Source: Streptomyces exfoliatus | GTDB taxonomy: Bacteria > Actinomycetota > Actinomycetes > Streptomycetales > Streptomycetaceae | Length of the DNA stretch: 24,624 nucleotides | Reading direction: 5' to 3' | Assembly (NCBI RefSeq): GCF_000725545.1 | Contig: NZ_JNZP01000043.1 | Span: 1-24,624 of the forward strand | Shown here: piece after piece, positions 6,146 to 13,396 of the stretch | Layout: each line of letters begins with the position of its first letter | How positions within the stretch are numbered: the stretch's first letter is position 1 | Translations under genes and position numbers: made by a program | Notes under the pieces: generated by a model | The model's database searches: none | The model's input: only the letters and a program-made list of their open reading frames with translations | What the model was told of the DNA's origin: nothing

Positions 6146-7588
6146 ATGAGCGACGCATCCGCCCACATCGGTGTCACCGGCCTCGCGGTCATGGGCCGCA
6201 ACCTGGCCCGCAACTTCGCCCGCCACGGCTTCACCGTCGCCGTCCACAACCGCACCCCCGCCCGGACCCGGGCCCTCGTCGACGAGTTCGGCCACGAGGG
6301 CACCTTCGTCCCGGCCGAGACTCCCAAGGAGCTGGTGGCCGCGCTTCAGCGCCCCCGTCGCCTGATGGTCATGGTGCAGGCCGGCGAGGCGACCGACGCC
6401 GTCATCGACGAGTTCGCCCCGCTCCTGGAGGCGGGCGACATGATCATCGACGGCGGCAACGCCCACTTCGCCGACACCCGCCGCCGCGAGGCCGCCCTGC
6501 GGGAGCAGGGCATCCACTTCGTCGGCACCGGCGTCTCCGGCGGCGAGGAGGGCGCCCTGAACGGACCGTCGATCATGCCCGGCGGGTCCGCGGAGTCCTA
6601 CGCGGTCCTCGGCCCGATGTTCGAGGCCATCAGCGCGAAGGTCGACGGCGAGCCGATGAGCACCCATGTCGGCACCGACGGCGCCGGACACTTCGTCAAG
6701 ATGGTCCACAACGGCATCGAGTACGCCGACATGCAGCTCATCGCGGAGGCGTACGACCTGCTGCGCCAGGTCGGCCGGTACGCCCCTGCCGAGATCGCCG
6801 ACATCTTCCGCAAGTGGAACACCGGCCGCCTCGACTCCTACCTCATCGAGATCACCGCCGAGGTCCTCGCCCACACCGACGCCGACACCGGCCTGCCGTT
6901 CGTCGACATCGTCGCCGACGCGGCGGGCCAGAAGGGCACCGGCCGCTGGACCGTGCAGAGCGCCCTCGACCTCGGCTCCCCGGCCACCGCCATCGCCCAG
7001 GCCACCTTCGCCCGCGCCGCCTCCTCCCAGGAGGCCCTGCGCGCGGCCTACCGGGAACTGCCCGGCGGAGTCAGCCCGGACCTCACCCGCAGCGAGGCCG
7101 CGCGCTTCACCGCGCAGGTCGAGCAGGCCCTGTACGCGTCGAAGGTCATCGCGTACGACCAGGGCTTCACGATGATCCGCGACGCGGCCGACGAGTACGG
7201 GTGGGACATCGACCTCGGCGCCGTCGCCGGGATCTGGCGGGCCGGCTGCATCATCCGCGCCGCCTTCCTCGACCGCGTCCGCGCCGCCTACGCCGAGTCC
7301 CCCGCCCTGCCGAGCCTGCTGTCGCAGCCGGAGTTCGCGGCGGAGATCACCGCCGCCCAGGTCCCGTGGCGCGAGACCGTCGCCTCCGCCACCCGCCGCG
7401 GCATCCCCGTGCCCGCGCTCTCGGCCGCCCTGGCCCACTACGACACCCTGCGCGCCGACCGCCTGCCGGCGGCCCTGCTGCAGGGCCAGCGCGACTACTT
7501 CGGGGCCCACACGTACCGGCGCACCGACCGCCCCGGCTCCTTCCACACCCACTGGGCCAAGGCCGACCGCCCCGAAACCCAGTCCTGA
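6146..7588 (+). CDS. gnd: 6-phosphogluconate dehydrogenase, decarboxylating
   Basis: The 480-residue enzyme converts 6-phosphogluconate to ribulose 5-phosphate and CO2 with reduction of NADP, in the cytoplasmic oxidative pentose phosphate route. Its length fits the long, dimeric form. The dinucleotide motif is GVTGLAVMGRNLARN (about 9-23) with HNRTPAR, where Arg suggests NADP preference. The catalytic region has GGNAHFADTRRR, GVSGGEEGALNGPSIMPGG (about 129-147), HFVKMVHNGIEYADMQLI (Lys 185, Glu 192) and KGTGRWT. The start follows AGGAAG with a 5-base gap. It lies downstream of the monooxygenase and reductase genes on the same strand, so a local NADPH supply is plausible. It closes this transcription unit, as a strong terminator follows. 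Confidence 0.97.
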   Translation: MSDASAHIGVTGLAVMGRNLARNFARHGFTVAVHNRTPARTRALVDEFGHEGTFVPAETPKELVAALQRPRRLMVMVQAGEATDAVIDEFAPLLEAGDMIIDGGNAHFADTRRREAALREQGIHFVGTGVSGGEEGALNGPSIMPGGSAESYAVLGPMFEAISAKVDGEPMSTHVGTDGAGHFVKMVHNGIEYADMQLIAEAYDLLRQVGRYAPAEIADIFRKWNTGRLDSYLIEITAEVLAHTDADTGLPFVDIVADAAGQKGTGRWTVQSALDLGSPATAIAQATFARAASSQEALRAAYRELPGGVSPDLTRSEAARFTAQVEQALYASKVIAYDQGFTMIRDAADEYGWDIDLGAVAGIWRAGCIIRAAFLDRVRAAYAESPALPSLLSQPEFAAEITAAQVPWRETVASATRRGIPVPALSAALAHYDTLRADRLPAALLQGQRDYFGAHTYRRTDRPGSFHTHWAKADRPETQS

Positions 7589-7645
7589 CCCGCTCGCTTC
7601 CGGGCGAACGACGACGAGGACAGCCGCTCGTCCGGAGCCACGGCC

Positions 7646-7677
7646 GGGCCCTCGCCGGAATCGACCGGCGAGGGCCC
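7646..7677 (+). terminator. Strong hairpin terminator after gnd
   Basis: GGGCCCTCGCCGG (7646-7658) and CCGGCGAGGGCCC (7665-7677) pair perfectly over 13 bp around a 6-base loop. It lies 57 bases after the gnd stop codon and should end the monooxygenase/reductase/gnd transcript. Confidence 0.85.
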
Positions 7678-7926
7678 CTGGACGGGTCTCCGTGCGGGCC
7701 GCCGACCGCTGAGTCCGCATCAGGATCCCCGTACTCGTACTCGTGCGCGCAGGGGCCGAGCCTGCACGACAAGCATCGACCCTTTCCTTGCCGGCGTGCC
7801 TGAACGCGAGCCACCGAAAGCCAGCCACGACGGCGCGGAGGTTCGGCGACGGCCGCAAGGAGGTCACCTGAGCCACGTGCGGCCTCAGCCACCCTGCTCA
7901 TCGACCGGCGGCCCAGCCACCGCGAA

Positions 7927-7977
7927 CCGGAGCGGCTCCGACGGCGGGTGGTGACGACACGAGTCCGGCGGACGGGC
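7927..7977 (+). repeat. 51-bp direct repeat, copy A
   Basis: This stretch is identical to 8357-8407, 430 bp away. It opens CCGGAGCGGCTCCG and includes GTGGTGACGACACGAG. After copy A come two extra hairpins, 7989-8010 (10-bp stem) and 8012-8030 (CATGTCGC/GCGACATG). A weaker copy of the sequence that follows copy B comes next, reading GCCAGGCGACGTCGAGGGAA. Confidence 0.95.
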
Positions 7978-7988
7978 TCCTGTTGCCG

Positions 7989-8030
7989 ATCGGCATCCCA
8001 GGATGCCGATACATGTCGCTGAGCGACATG
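7989..8030. repeat. Two back-to-back hairpins
   Basis: ATCGGCATCC/GGATGCCGAT (7989-7998 and 8001-8010) and CATGTCGC/GCGACATG (8012-8019 and 8023-8030) are perfect inverted repeats with loops of two and three bases. They interrupt the alignment between the two copies of the surrounding repeat, so they look inserted. Confidence 0.75.
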
Positions 8031-8217
8031 ACGCCAGGCGACGTCGAGGGAACCCCGGAGTTCGTCCGGTGACCACATCGGCGGTGGTCCGTGTCTTACA
8101 GAAGGAGTCCGCAGGGCGCATGCCTCTGACCTGCGACGATGCCGGGCAGGTCATTCCCCCAGGAGGAATATTCGACGGCTCTCGGACCCTCGCAATATTC
8201 CAGTAGCGGAATACTGA

Positions 8218-8337
8218 ACAAGGGGCAAGCGCGCGCTCGACGAGTTGAAGGAGCGCGGCCTCATTCATCCTCAGGGCACGAAGTGCGGCGCCATCTTCGC
8301 CGTGTACGAGTCGACAGCCCCCATGGCTAACCATCTG
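8218..8337 (+). pseudogene. Possible remnant of a small regulatory or plasmid-type gene
   Basis: One frame reads RALDELKERGLIHPQGTKCG and then GAIFAVYE, which looks like the helix-wing part of a winged-helix protein. A TGA at 8215 blocks it upstream, and it runs into the 51-bp repeat downstream. A neighbouring frame upstream (about 8070-8206), containing a TTA codon, also looks briefly protein-like before its TAG. No intact gene can be built across the two. I do not recognise the family with confidence. Confidence 0.3.
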
Positions 8338-8356
8338 GCCCTTCCACGTACATCTG

Positions 8357-8407
8357 CCGGAGCGGCTCCGACGGCGGGTGGTGACGACACGAGTCCGGCG
8401 GACGGGC
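8357..8407 (+). repeat. 51-bp direct repeat, copy B
   Basis: This copy is identical to 7927-7977. It is followed at once by the 50-base hairpin at 8412-8461, so repeat plus hairpin form one compound unit. Confidence 0.95.
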
Positions 8408-8411
8408 ATGT

Positions 8412-8461
8412 CGCCAGGCGACATCGAGGGAACCCCAGGGTTCGTTCGATGTCGCCTGGCG
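8412..8461. repeat. Large perfect hairpin with a second inner stem
   Basis: CGCCAGGCGACATCGA (8412-8427) pairs perfectly with TCGATGTCGCCTGGCG (8446-8461). The 18-base loop contains a further GAACC/GGTTC stem. The left arm also contains a smaller ATGTCGCC/GGCGACAT hairpin overlapping from 8408, so alternative folds are possible. A degenerate relative lies near 8030-8070 without the right arm. Confidence 0.85.
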
Positions 8462-8645
8462 TCGGCGGAGCTTGGTGGGCCCCGCCTGGACGAGCTGCTG
8501 CCGTTGGAGCGGGGCGCGAAGCGCCGCCGGGAGCCTGTTGTGCGCGAAGCGCACAGGCCACGGGAAGTCGCCGTGGTTGCGGTGGTTTCCATGTATGAAG
8601 AGCGCGCAGCCTCCGCGAGGCTCTGACCTGCGGAAATGTCCGGGG

Positions 8646-8711
8646 TGATCCGATCCGTGAGTCGGGAAACCCGATCCTGGGAGCGGGTAACCCGATCCCA
8701 GGATCGGATCA
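8646..8711. repeat. Nested inverted repeats
   Basis: An outer pair, TGATCCGATCC (8646-8656) and GGATCGGATCA (8701-8711), encloses an inner 12-bp pair, CCGATCCTGGGA (8671-8682) and TCCCAGGATCGG (8696-8707). The inner loop holds GGGT-A-ACCC. A further TCGGG-AAA-CCCGA palindrome (8662-8674) overlaps the inner arm and CCGACC-CTGA-GGTCGG follows (8714-8729). Competing folds or protein-binding arrays are both possible. Confidence 0.8.
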
Positions 8712-8728
8712 TCCCGACCCTGAGGTCG

Positions 8729-8826
8729 GATCGCTTACCATTTTGGTAATTACTGTGAGGGTAAGCGATCGGTTCGGGAGGCAGGGTCGCTTACCAAGGC
8801 GGTAATGTTCGTTCTGGTAAGTGACC
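8729..8826 (+). promoter_or_regulatory. Array of TTACC-N5-GGTAA operator-like palindromes
   Basis: Two 15-bp palindromes, TTACC-ATTTT-GGTAA (8735-8749) and TTACC-AAGGC-GGTAA (8791-8805), lie 56 bp apart. The longer word GATCGCTTACC (8729-8739) recurs inverted as GGTAAGCGATC (8760-8770), and GGTAAGTGACC (8816-8826) adds another half site. All are within 120 bp upstream of the winged-helix gene. The local A/T content is high for this DNA. This fits a cooperative operator for autoregulation or an iteron-like array. Confidence 0.6.
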
Positions 8827-8844
8827 GGTGATTCGGGGGGCCTC

Positions 8845-9333
8845 ATGGCGGCAGTGAGAGGGAGGGTCCTCGCGTTCGTGGATCCGGCCACGGGCGAGAT
8901 GGAGGAGATCCCACAGGCGCCGTACGCCTTTGACGGGCCTCATATCAACGTGGGAATCCGCCGGGGCCGCGAACTCGCGTCCAAGGGATCCGGTCTGAGT
9001 GACCGGGAGTTCCGTGTGCTGGTCTGGTACTGGTTCGCCACGGAGGAGGCGCAGGGGCCCGTGCAGATGACCGGTGCCGATGTCGCCAAGGAGATGGGTA
9101 TGAGCCCTGATGCCCTCGGCCGCACCGTGAAGATGCTGAAGGCGTCCCGCCTCCTGGTCGAGGCAGGAGGTATCGGCAGGACCACGTTCTACCGCACCAA
9201 CCCGCACCTGGCGTTCATCGGCTCGGGGTTCGCTCACCGGGAGGCCGTCAAGGAGTGGAACCCGCCTGCCGTCCAGGTGGGGACCCCGGCCGAGCGCCGG
9301 ACGAAGAAGCAGACGAAGGGTGAGGCGTCATGA
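8845..9333 (+). CDS. Winged-helix protein, RepL/MarR-like
   Basis: The 162-residue product has a central winged-helix DNA-binding region: LSDREFRVLVWYWFATEE (helix 1), GADVAKEMGMSPDALGRTVKML (recognition part, about residues 77-98) and ASRLLVEAGGIGRTTFYRTN as the wing. The layout, with VDPATGEMEE near the N-terminus and YRTNPHLAFIGSG after the wing, recalls RepL-type plasmid replication or copy-control proteins that are common on actinomycete elements. A regulator is equally possible. The ATG at 8845 follows GGGGGG closely; GTG at 8821 is an alternative that would overlap the last operator half site. It overlaps the next gene by 4 bp (ATGA), so the two are translationally coupled. Confidence 0.7.
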   Translation: MAAVRGRVLAFVDPATGEMEEIPQAPYAFDGPHINVGIRRGRELASKGSGLSDREFRVLVWYWFATEEAQGPVQMTGADVAKEMGMSPDALGRTVKMLKASRLLVEAGGIGRTTFYRTNPHLAFIGSGFAHREAVKEWNPPAVQVGTPAERRTKKQTKGEAS

Positions 9334-9653
9334 GGATCCACGACCGCGAGGACGTTCTGTACCTGCTCAGACGGACCGGCCGGGTGCTGACCCCGAACCA
9401 GCGTCTCGTCGTCCTCGAGTACGCCGCTTCGGAGCAGCGTGCCGACGGCGGAGTCATGGTGAAGGCCACGGAGATGGCGGAGCTGCTCGGTATGACGGCC
9501 CCCGTGTTCTCCCGGACCCGGAAGGAACTCGTCGCCCTCGGCTGGCTTCGGGAGGTCGGCAGTGTCGGCCAGGTGAGGATCTACGCCCTCGACCCGCGCA
9601 TCGAGCAGGAACGCGGCCGCGCCGGCGGCCACCTCCGCGCCGTCGGCGGGTAG
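9330..9653 (+). CDS. Small winged-helix DNA-binding protein
   Basis: The 107-residue product has a helix-turn-helix: LTPNQRLVVLEYAASEQ, then VMVKATEMAELLGMTAPVFS as the helix-turn-helix core (about 46-65) and LGWLREVGSVGQVRIYALDP as the following helix and wing. It resembles a second, shorter version of the preceding protein, and the two probably act together on the same DNA, for example as a heterodimer or a repressor pair. Its ATG overlaps the upstream stop codon (ATGA). A hairpin terminator begins at its stop codon. The function is unknown; it may be the residue of a plasmid-like element. Confidence 0.65.
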   Translation: MRIHDREDVLYLLRRTGRVLTPNQRLVVLEYAASEQRADGGVMVKATEMAELLGMTAPVFSRTRKELVALGWLREVGSVGQVRIYALDPRIEQERGRAGGHLRAVGG

Positions 9654-9690
9654 CCCCTCCGGCGGGCGGCGGCCGCCCGCCGAAGGGGGC
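9653..9690. terminator. Bidirectional hairpin between convergent genes
   Basis: The 37-bp gap between the plus-strand winged-helix gene and the minus-strand carboxylase gene is almost wholly a hairpin. GCCCC pairs with GGGGC at the ends, and CGGCGGGCGGC with GCCGCCCGCCG inside. It can stop transcripts arriving from both sides. Confidence 0.75.
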
Positions 9691-11445
9691 TCAGCCCTTG
9701 ATGTCGCAGAGCGTGGCGCCCGAGGTGACCGACGTGCCGATCTCGGCTGACAGGCCGATCACGGTGCCGGACTTGTGGGCGTTGAGGGGCTGTTCCATCT
9801 TCATCGCTTCCAGGACGACGATGAGGTCGCCCTCCTTGACCTCCTGGCCCTCCTCGACCGCGATCTTCACGATCGTGCCCTGCATCGGGGAGGCGAGGGT
9901 GTCGCCCGAGGCGGCCGGGCCCGACTTCTTGGCCGCGCGGCGCTTCGGCTTCGCGCCCGCGGCGATGCCCTGGCGGGCCAGGGTCATGCCGAGGGAGGAC
10001 GGGAGCGAGATCTCCAGGCGCTTGCCGCCGACCTCTACCACGATCGTCTCGCGGTCCGACTCGTCCTCGTCCGTGTCCGTGCCGGCGGGGGCGAAGGGTT
10101 CTATGTCGTTCGTGAACTCCGTCTCGATCCAGCGGGTGTGGACCCGGAAGGGGTCCGCCGTGAACGCCGGGTCCGCCACGACCGCCTGGTGGAACGGGAT
10201 CGCGGTGGCCATGCCCTCCACCTTGAACTCCGCGAGCGCGCGGGCCGCCCGCTGGAGCGCCTGCTCGCGGGTCGCGCCCGTCACGATCAGTTTGGCGAGC
10301 AGGCTGTCCCACGCCGGGCCGATGACCGAACCCGACTCCACGCCCGCGTCCAGGCGGACGCCCGGGCCGGTCGGCGGCTGGAAGAGGGTGACCGTGCCGG
10401 GGGCCGGGAGGAAGCCACGGCCAGGGTCCTCGCCGTTGATGCGGAACTCGAAGGAGTGTCCCCTGATCTCCGGGTCGCCGTAGCCGAGCTCCTCGCCGTC
10501 GGCTATGCGGAACATCTCGCGTACCAGGTCGATGCCCGTGACCTCCTCGGTCACCGGGTGCTCGACCTGGAGGCGGGTGTTCACTTCGAGGAAGCTGATC
10601 GTGCCGTCGGTGCCCACCAGGAACTCGACCGTTCCCGCGCCGACGTAGCCGGCCTCCTTCAGGATCGCCTTCGACGCCGCGTACAGCTCCGCGGTCTGTT
10701 CGGCCGTCAGGAACGGCGCCGGGGCCTCCTCCACCAGTTTCTGGTGGCGGCGCTGGAGGGAGCAGTCTCGGGTGGAGACGACCACTACATTGCCGTGCTT
10801 GTCCGCCAGGCACTGCGTCTCCACGTGGCGGGGCCTGTCCAGGTAGCGCTCCACGAAGCACTCGCCCCGGCCGAAGGCCGCCACCGCCTCGCGGACTGCG
10901 GAGTCGTACAGCTCCGGGATCTCGTCCAGCGTGCGGGCTACCTTCAGGCCGCGGCCTCCGCCGCCGAAGGCTGCCTTGATCGCGATCGGCAGGCCGTGCT
11001 CCCGCGCGAACGCGACGACCTCGTCGGCGCCCGACACCGGGTCCGGGGTGCCCGCCACCAGCGGGGCGCCCGCGCGCTGTGCGATGTGACGGGCCGCCAC
11101 CTTGTCACCCAGGTCCCGGATCGCCTGCGGCGGCGGACCGATCCACGTCAGGCCCGCGTCGAGCACGGCCTGCGCGAACTCCGCGTTCTCCGACAGGAAG
11201 CCGTACCCCGGGTGCACCGCGTCGGCGCCCGTCTCGCGCGCCGCCTCCAGGACCTTGGCCACGTCGAGGTAGCTGGTCGCCGGGGTGTCACCGCCCAGGG
11301 CGAACGCCTCGTCGGCGGCCCGGACGTGCGGGGCGTCCCGGTCGGGCTCGGCGTACACCGCCACGCTGCCGATGCCGGCATCCCGGCAGGCACGGGCCAC
11401 ACGGACAGCGATCTCGCCACGGTTGGCGATCAGGACCTTGCGCAC
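9691..11445 (-). CDS. accA: Acyl-CoA carboxylase alpha subunit (biotin carboxylase plus biotin carrier)
   Basis: The 584-residue protein carboxylates its own biotin using ATP and bicarbonate. With a beta subunit (not in this window) it makes malonyl-CoA or methylmalonyl-CoA, the PKS extender units. The biotin carboxylase domain starts [20 protein letters not shown] and includes [25 protein letters not shown] (ATP-grasp loop), [17 protein letters not shown] and [16 protein letters not shown]. After an acidic, then Lys/Arg/Ala-rich linker, the carrier domain ends the protein with the biotinylation motif EAMKM (Lys 549). The length matches Streptomyces AccA1/AccA2. The GTG start follows GAGGAG. 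It lies 22 bp after the kinase gene and probably shares its transcript. A carboxylase alpha gene (accA1) also accompanies the coelimycin cluster. Confidence 0.96.
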   Translation of the reverse strand: MRKVLIANRGEIAVRVARACRDAGIGSVAVYAEPDRDAPHVRAADEAFALGGDTPATSYLDVAKVLEAARETGADAVHPGYGFLSENAEFAQAVLDAGLTWIGPPPQAIRDLGDKVAARHIAQRAGAPLVAGTPDPVSGADEVVAFAREHGLPIAIKAAFGGGGRGLKVARTLDEIPELYDSAVREAVAAFGRGECFVERYLDRPRHVETQCLADKHGNVVVVSTRDCSLQRRHQKLVEEAPAPFLTAEQTAELYAASKAILKEAGYVGAGTVEFLVGTDGTISFLEVNTRLQVEHPVTEEVTGIDLVREMFRIADGEELGYGDPEIRGHSFEFRINGEDPGRGFLPAPGTVTLFQPPTGPGVRLDAGVESGSVIGPAWDSLLAKLIVTGATREQALQRAARALAEFKVEGMATAIPFHQAVVADPAFTADPFRVHTRWIETEFTNDIEPFAPAGTDTDEDESDRETIVVEVGGKRLEISLPSSLGMTLARQGIAAGAKPKRRAAKKSGPAASGDTLASPMQGTIVKIAVEEGQEVKEGDLIVVLEAMKMEQPLNAHKSGTVIGLSAEIGTSVTSGATLCDIKG

Positions 11446-11467
11446 GACGGCTCCTCACACCTGTGTC

Positions 11468-12664
11468 TCATATTCGGGCGGCCCATACGCGTGCCGATCC
11501 GTGCCGGTGCGGACGCAGCGGCAGGTGGGCCTCCACATGGGTCCCCTCGGCCGGCGAGCTGCTGACGGTCAGCCGGCCGCCGGCGTCCTCCATCCGCTCC
11601 GCCATGGAACGGAACCCCTGATGGGGATGGCCGGGCCGCAGCACCCGATCGACGTCGAAGCCGCGGCCGTCGTCCTCCACACTCGCGTACGCCCACCAGC
11701 GGGTGGACCGTACGGAGACCTTCACGCGCCCGGCACCCGAGTGCGTGAAGCTGTTGCGCAGTGCCTCACGGACCGTGAGGTACAGATCCCGGCGCCGTAC
11801 GTCGGGAAGGAGGCCCTCGTCGCCCGTCACCTTGACGGTCACGCGGACCCCGGCCGGGGCGGCCTCGGCGGCGAACTCGCGCAGCGCCATGTCGAGCGGC
11901 GGCACCGTCGACCGCTCCCGTACGCCGCCGACCAGGGCGCGCAGCTGCGCGTCCGTGGCCCGCAGGGCTTCCCGGGCGGTCGCGATCCGCTCGGCGGCGA
12001 CCCGCTGGGGCAGTTGGTCGCAGTCCTCCAGGGCCAGCCGGGCCGCGGTGACGTCGTCGCCGACGGCGTCGTGCAGTTCGCGGGAGATCCGGCGCTGTTC
12101 CTGCCAGCAGCACACGGCCTGGTCCACCGGGCCGCCGTTCTCGTCGGCCCGGCGGACCGCCTCGGCGAGGGCCCGCACAGACCCCTCGTCGAGGCGGCCG
12201 CTCTCGAGCATCTGGAGTACGGCGCACTCCATCAGCAGGACGGACACCGCCGCGCCGTGGTGCGGCGCGAGCCGCACCGGCGCGACGGACGACACGACGG
12301 ACGACACGACGGGCGGCGCGACGGACCGCACGGACTCGGGCTCACGGTCGACGCCGGTGCCGAAGGCGGTGGTGAGGACGGCGCGTGCCCGGTCGTTCAG
12401 TGCCTGGCGTACGGAGCTGTCCCAGCGTTCCGTCGTGCTCAGGATCGCGGGCAGCGCCGACTCGAAGCGGCGCAGCACCGCGTCCAGGTAGGCGGGGCCT
12501 GGTCCCTGGGGGGCGGCGGTCTCCGGCATCCTGGGGACGAACTGGCGCGCCGGGGGAGGCCCGGGGGACGCCTGCTTCGCCACACGGACGAGCCCCTGCT
12601 GCAGGGCCTCGGCGAAACCGGGGCCGATGACGGACTCCCAGCCGCCGACCGTGGGGGCGGTCAT
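11468..12664 (-). CDS. Orphan soluble histidine kinase, NarL/DesK class
   Basis: The 398-residue product has a dimerisation and phosphoacceptor helix of the HisKA_3 type, WQEQRRISRELHDAVGDDV (phosphorylated His 198). A GHKL ATPase domain follows: N box EALRNSFTHSG (about 300-310), G1 box DDGRGFD (331-337) and HQGFRSMAERMEDAGG (349-363). No membrane segment is visible, and the first 180 residues hold no domain I recognise, so an intracellular signal is likely. No response regulator gene lies nearby. The ATG at 12,664 overlaps the flavin reductase stop by 4 bp (ATGA), so the two are translationally coupled. A 12-bp tandem duplication codes VSSVVSS in the sensor part. Sensing flavin or redox state is a guess from the linkage. 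Confidence 0.85.
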   Translation of the reverse strand: MTAPTVGGWESVIGPGFAEALQQGLVRVAKQASPGPPPARQFVPRMPETAAPQGPGPAYLDAVLRRFESALPAILSTTERWDSSVRQALNDRARAVLTTAFGTGVDREPESVRSVAPPVVSSVVSSVAPVRLAPHHGAAVSVLLMECAVLQMLESGRLDEGSVRALAEAVRRADENGGPVDQAVCCWQEQRRISRELHDAVGDDVTAARLALEDCDQLPQRVAAERIATAREALRATDAQLRALVGGVRERSTVPPLDMALREFAAEAAPAGVRVTVKVTGDEGLLPDVRRRDLYLTVREALRNSFTHSGAGRVKVSVRSTRWWAYASVEDDGRGFDVDRVLRPGHPHQGFRSMAERMEDAGGRLTVSSSPAEGTHVEAHLPLRPHRHGSARVWAARI

Positions 12665-13197
12665 CGGGACGGGGAGTCCGCGCGCTGGAACGCGCCGTTG
12701 AAGAAGAGCAGCGCGTCCTCGGCCTCGCCGCGGCTCGCTCCGACCACGTCGCCGATGAAGACGGTGTGGTCGCCCGACTCGTAGGCGGCGGAGACCTCGC
12801 ACTCCAGCCAGGCCATGGACCCGCTCAGGAGCGGCGCGCCCGTCCGGGGGCCTTCCACCCAGTCGACGCCGGTGAACTGGGTGGGGCCGAGGGGCCGCTT
12901 CTTGTCGGCGAAGAACCGGGCGAGGCCCTCCTGGCCGGCCTCCATGATGGAGACGCCGAAGTGACCGGCCTTCGTGATCGCCTCGTACATCACCGCGTTG
13001 TGCGCTATGCAGCACAGGACGGACGGCGGGTCGAGGGAGACCGACGCGAAGGCGTTCGCCGTCATGCCGTGGATGTGCTCCCCGCCGACGGACAGCACGG
13101 TGACACCGGTCGCGAACAGGGACATGACCTCGCGCAGGGGGGCGGGATTCGCCGCCGGCCCCCGCGAAATGGCGACGTCAGTGGATACGGAATTCAT
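12661..13197 (-). CDS. Flavin reductase, HpaC-like
   Basis: The 178-residue product belongs to the short-chain flavin reductase family that reduces FMN or FAD with NAD(P)H and hands it to a monooxygenase. Family signatures are FATGVTVLSVGG (about 28-39), HGMTANAFASVSLDPPSVLC, FGVSIMEAGQE and a C-terminal GDHTVFIGDVVGA with a His-rich flavin pocket pattern. The ATG at 13,197 follows GAAAGG with a 6-base gap. The group D monooxygenase at 3870-5075 needs exactly such a partner. The reductase is the first gene of a likely operon with the kinase and accA, and is divergent from the aminotransferase gene. Confidence 0.9.
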   Translation of the reverse strand: MNSVSTDVAISRGPAANPAPLREVMSLFATGVTVLSVGGEHIHGMTANAFASVSLDPPSVLCCIAHNAVMYEAITKAGHFGVSIMEAGQEGLARFFADKKRPLGPTQFTGVDWVEGPRTGAPLLSGSMAWLECEVSAAYESGDHTVFIGDVVGASRGEAEDALLFFNGAFQRADSPSR

Positions 13198-13396
13198 GCC
13201 GCGCCTTTCATGTAATCCATGGGAAGAAATGTAAGGGCGGCGCCCCGCGGGCGAGGAACCGCCGAGTAACTGTCCGCTCAGCAGTGCGCTCAGGAGCGGA
13301 GGATTACCGTCTCGTGAGCGGGTGTTCATGAGGGGTTACTTCCCCGTGGGTAGGATCTGGGCGTTTCGGTCAGGGCACTATTTGGTGAGGGGTGGC
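13198..13396. promoter_or_regulatory. Divergent promoter region, flavin reductase / aminotransferase
   Basis: The 199-bp gap must hold promoters for both directions. On the plus strand TAGGAT (13,351-13,356) fits the actinomycete -10 pattern TAGRRT and lies 40 bp before the aminotransferase start; no good -35 is seen. A GGGG-TTACTT-CCCC inverted repeat (13,332-13,345) lies just upstream of it. On the minus strand TTACAT occurs twice close to the reductase start. Confidence 0.4.

Larger units (their letters stand above)
7589..8844. other. Repeat- and hairpin-rich region without a convincing intact gene
   Basis: These 1256 bases hold the gnd terminator, a 51-bp perfect direct repeat, at least three strong hairpins, a possible broken gene fragment near 8.2 kb, and nested palindromes in front of the winged-helix gene. 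Long frames exist on both strands (for example minus 7885-8712), but they are rich in Arg, Ser and Pro, cross the repeats and lack ribosome sites. The stretch looks like the scar of an integrated or decayed element. Confidence 0.6.

Noticed and set aside
6053..7876. Minus-strand frame of 607 codons opposite gnd
   Set aside because: It is the antisense shadow of the gnd gene. The first 60 residues, beyond gnd, look briefly protein-like but have no ribosome site or recognised motif.
7927..8407. Direct repeats considered as a CRISPR array
   Set aside because: There are only two copies, 430 bp apart, longer than usual CRISPR repeats and with no regular spacers or cas genes.
7885..8712. Minus-strand frame of 275 codons in the repeat region
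   Set aside because: It runs through both 51-bp repeats and the hairpins, is rich in Arg and Ser and shows no domain; repeat units are translated twice in it.
13312..13335. SARP-type heptamer repeats (TCGTGAG / TCATGAG) before the aminotransferase
   Set aside because: The two words are 14 bp apart and not 11 or 22, so the SARP geometry does not fit.
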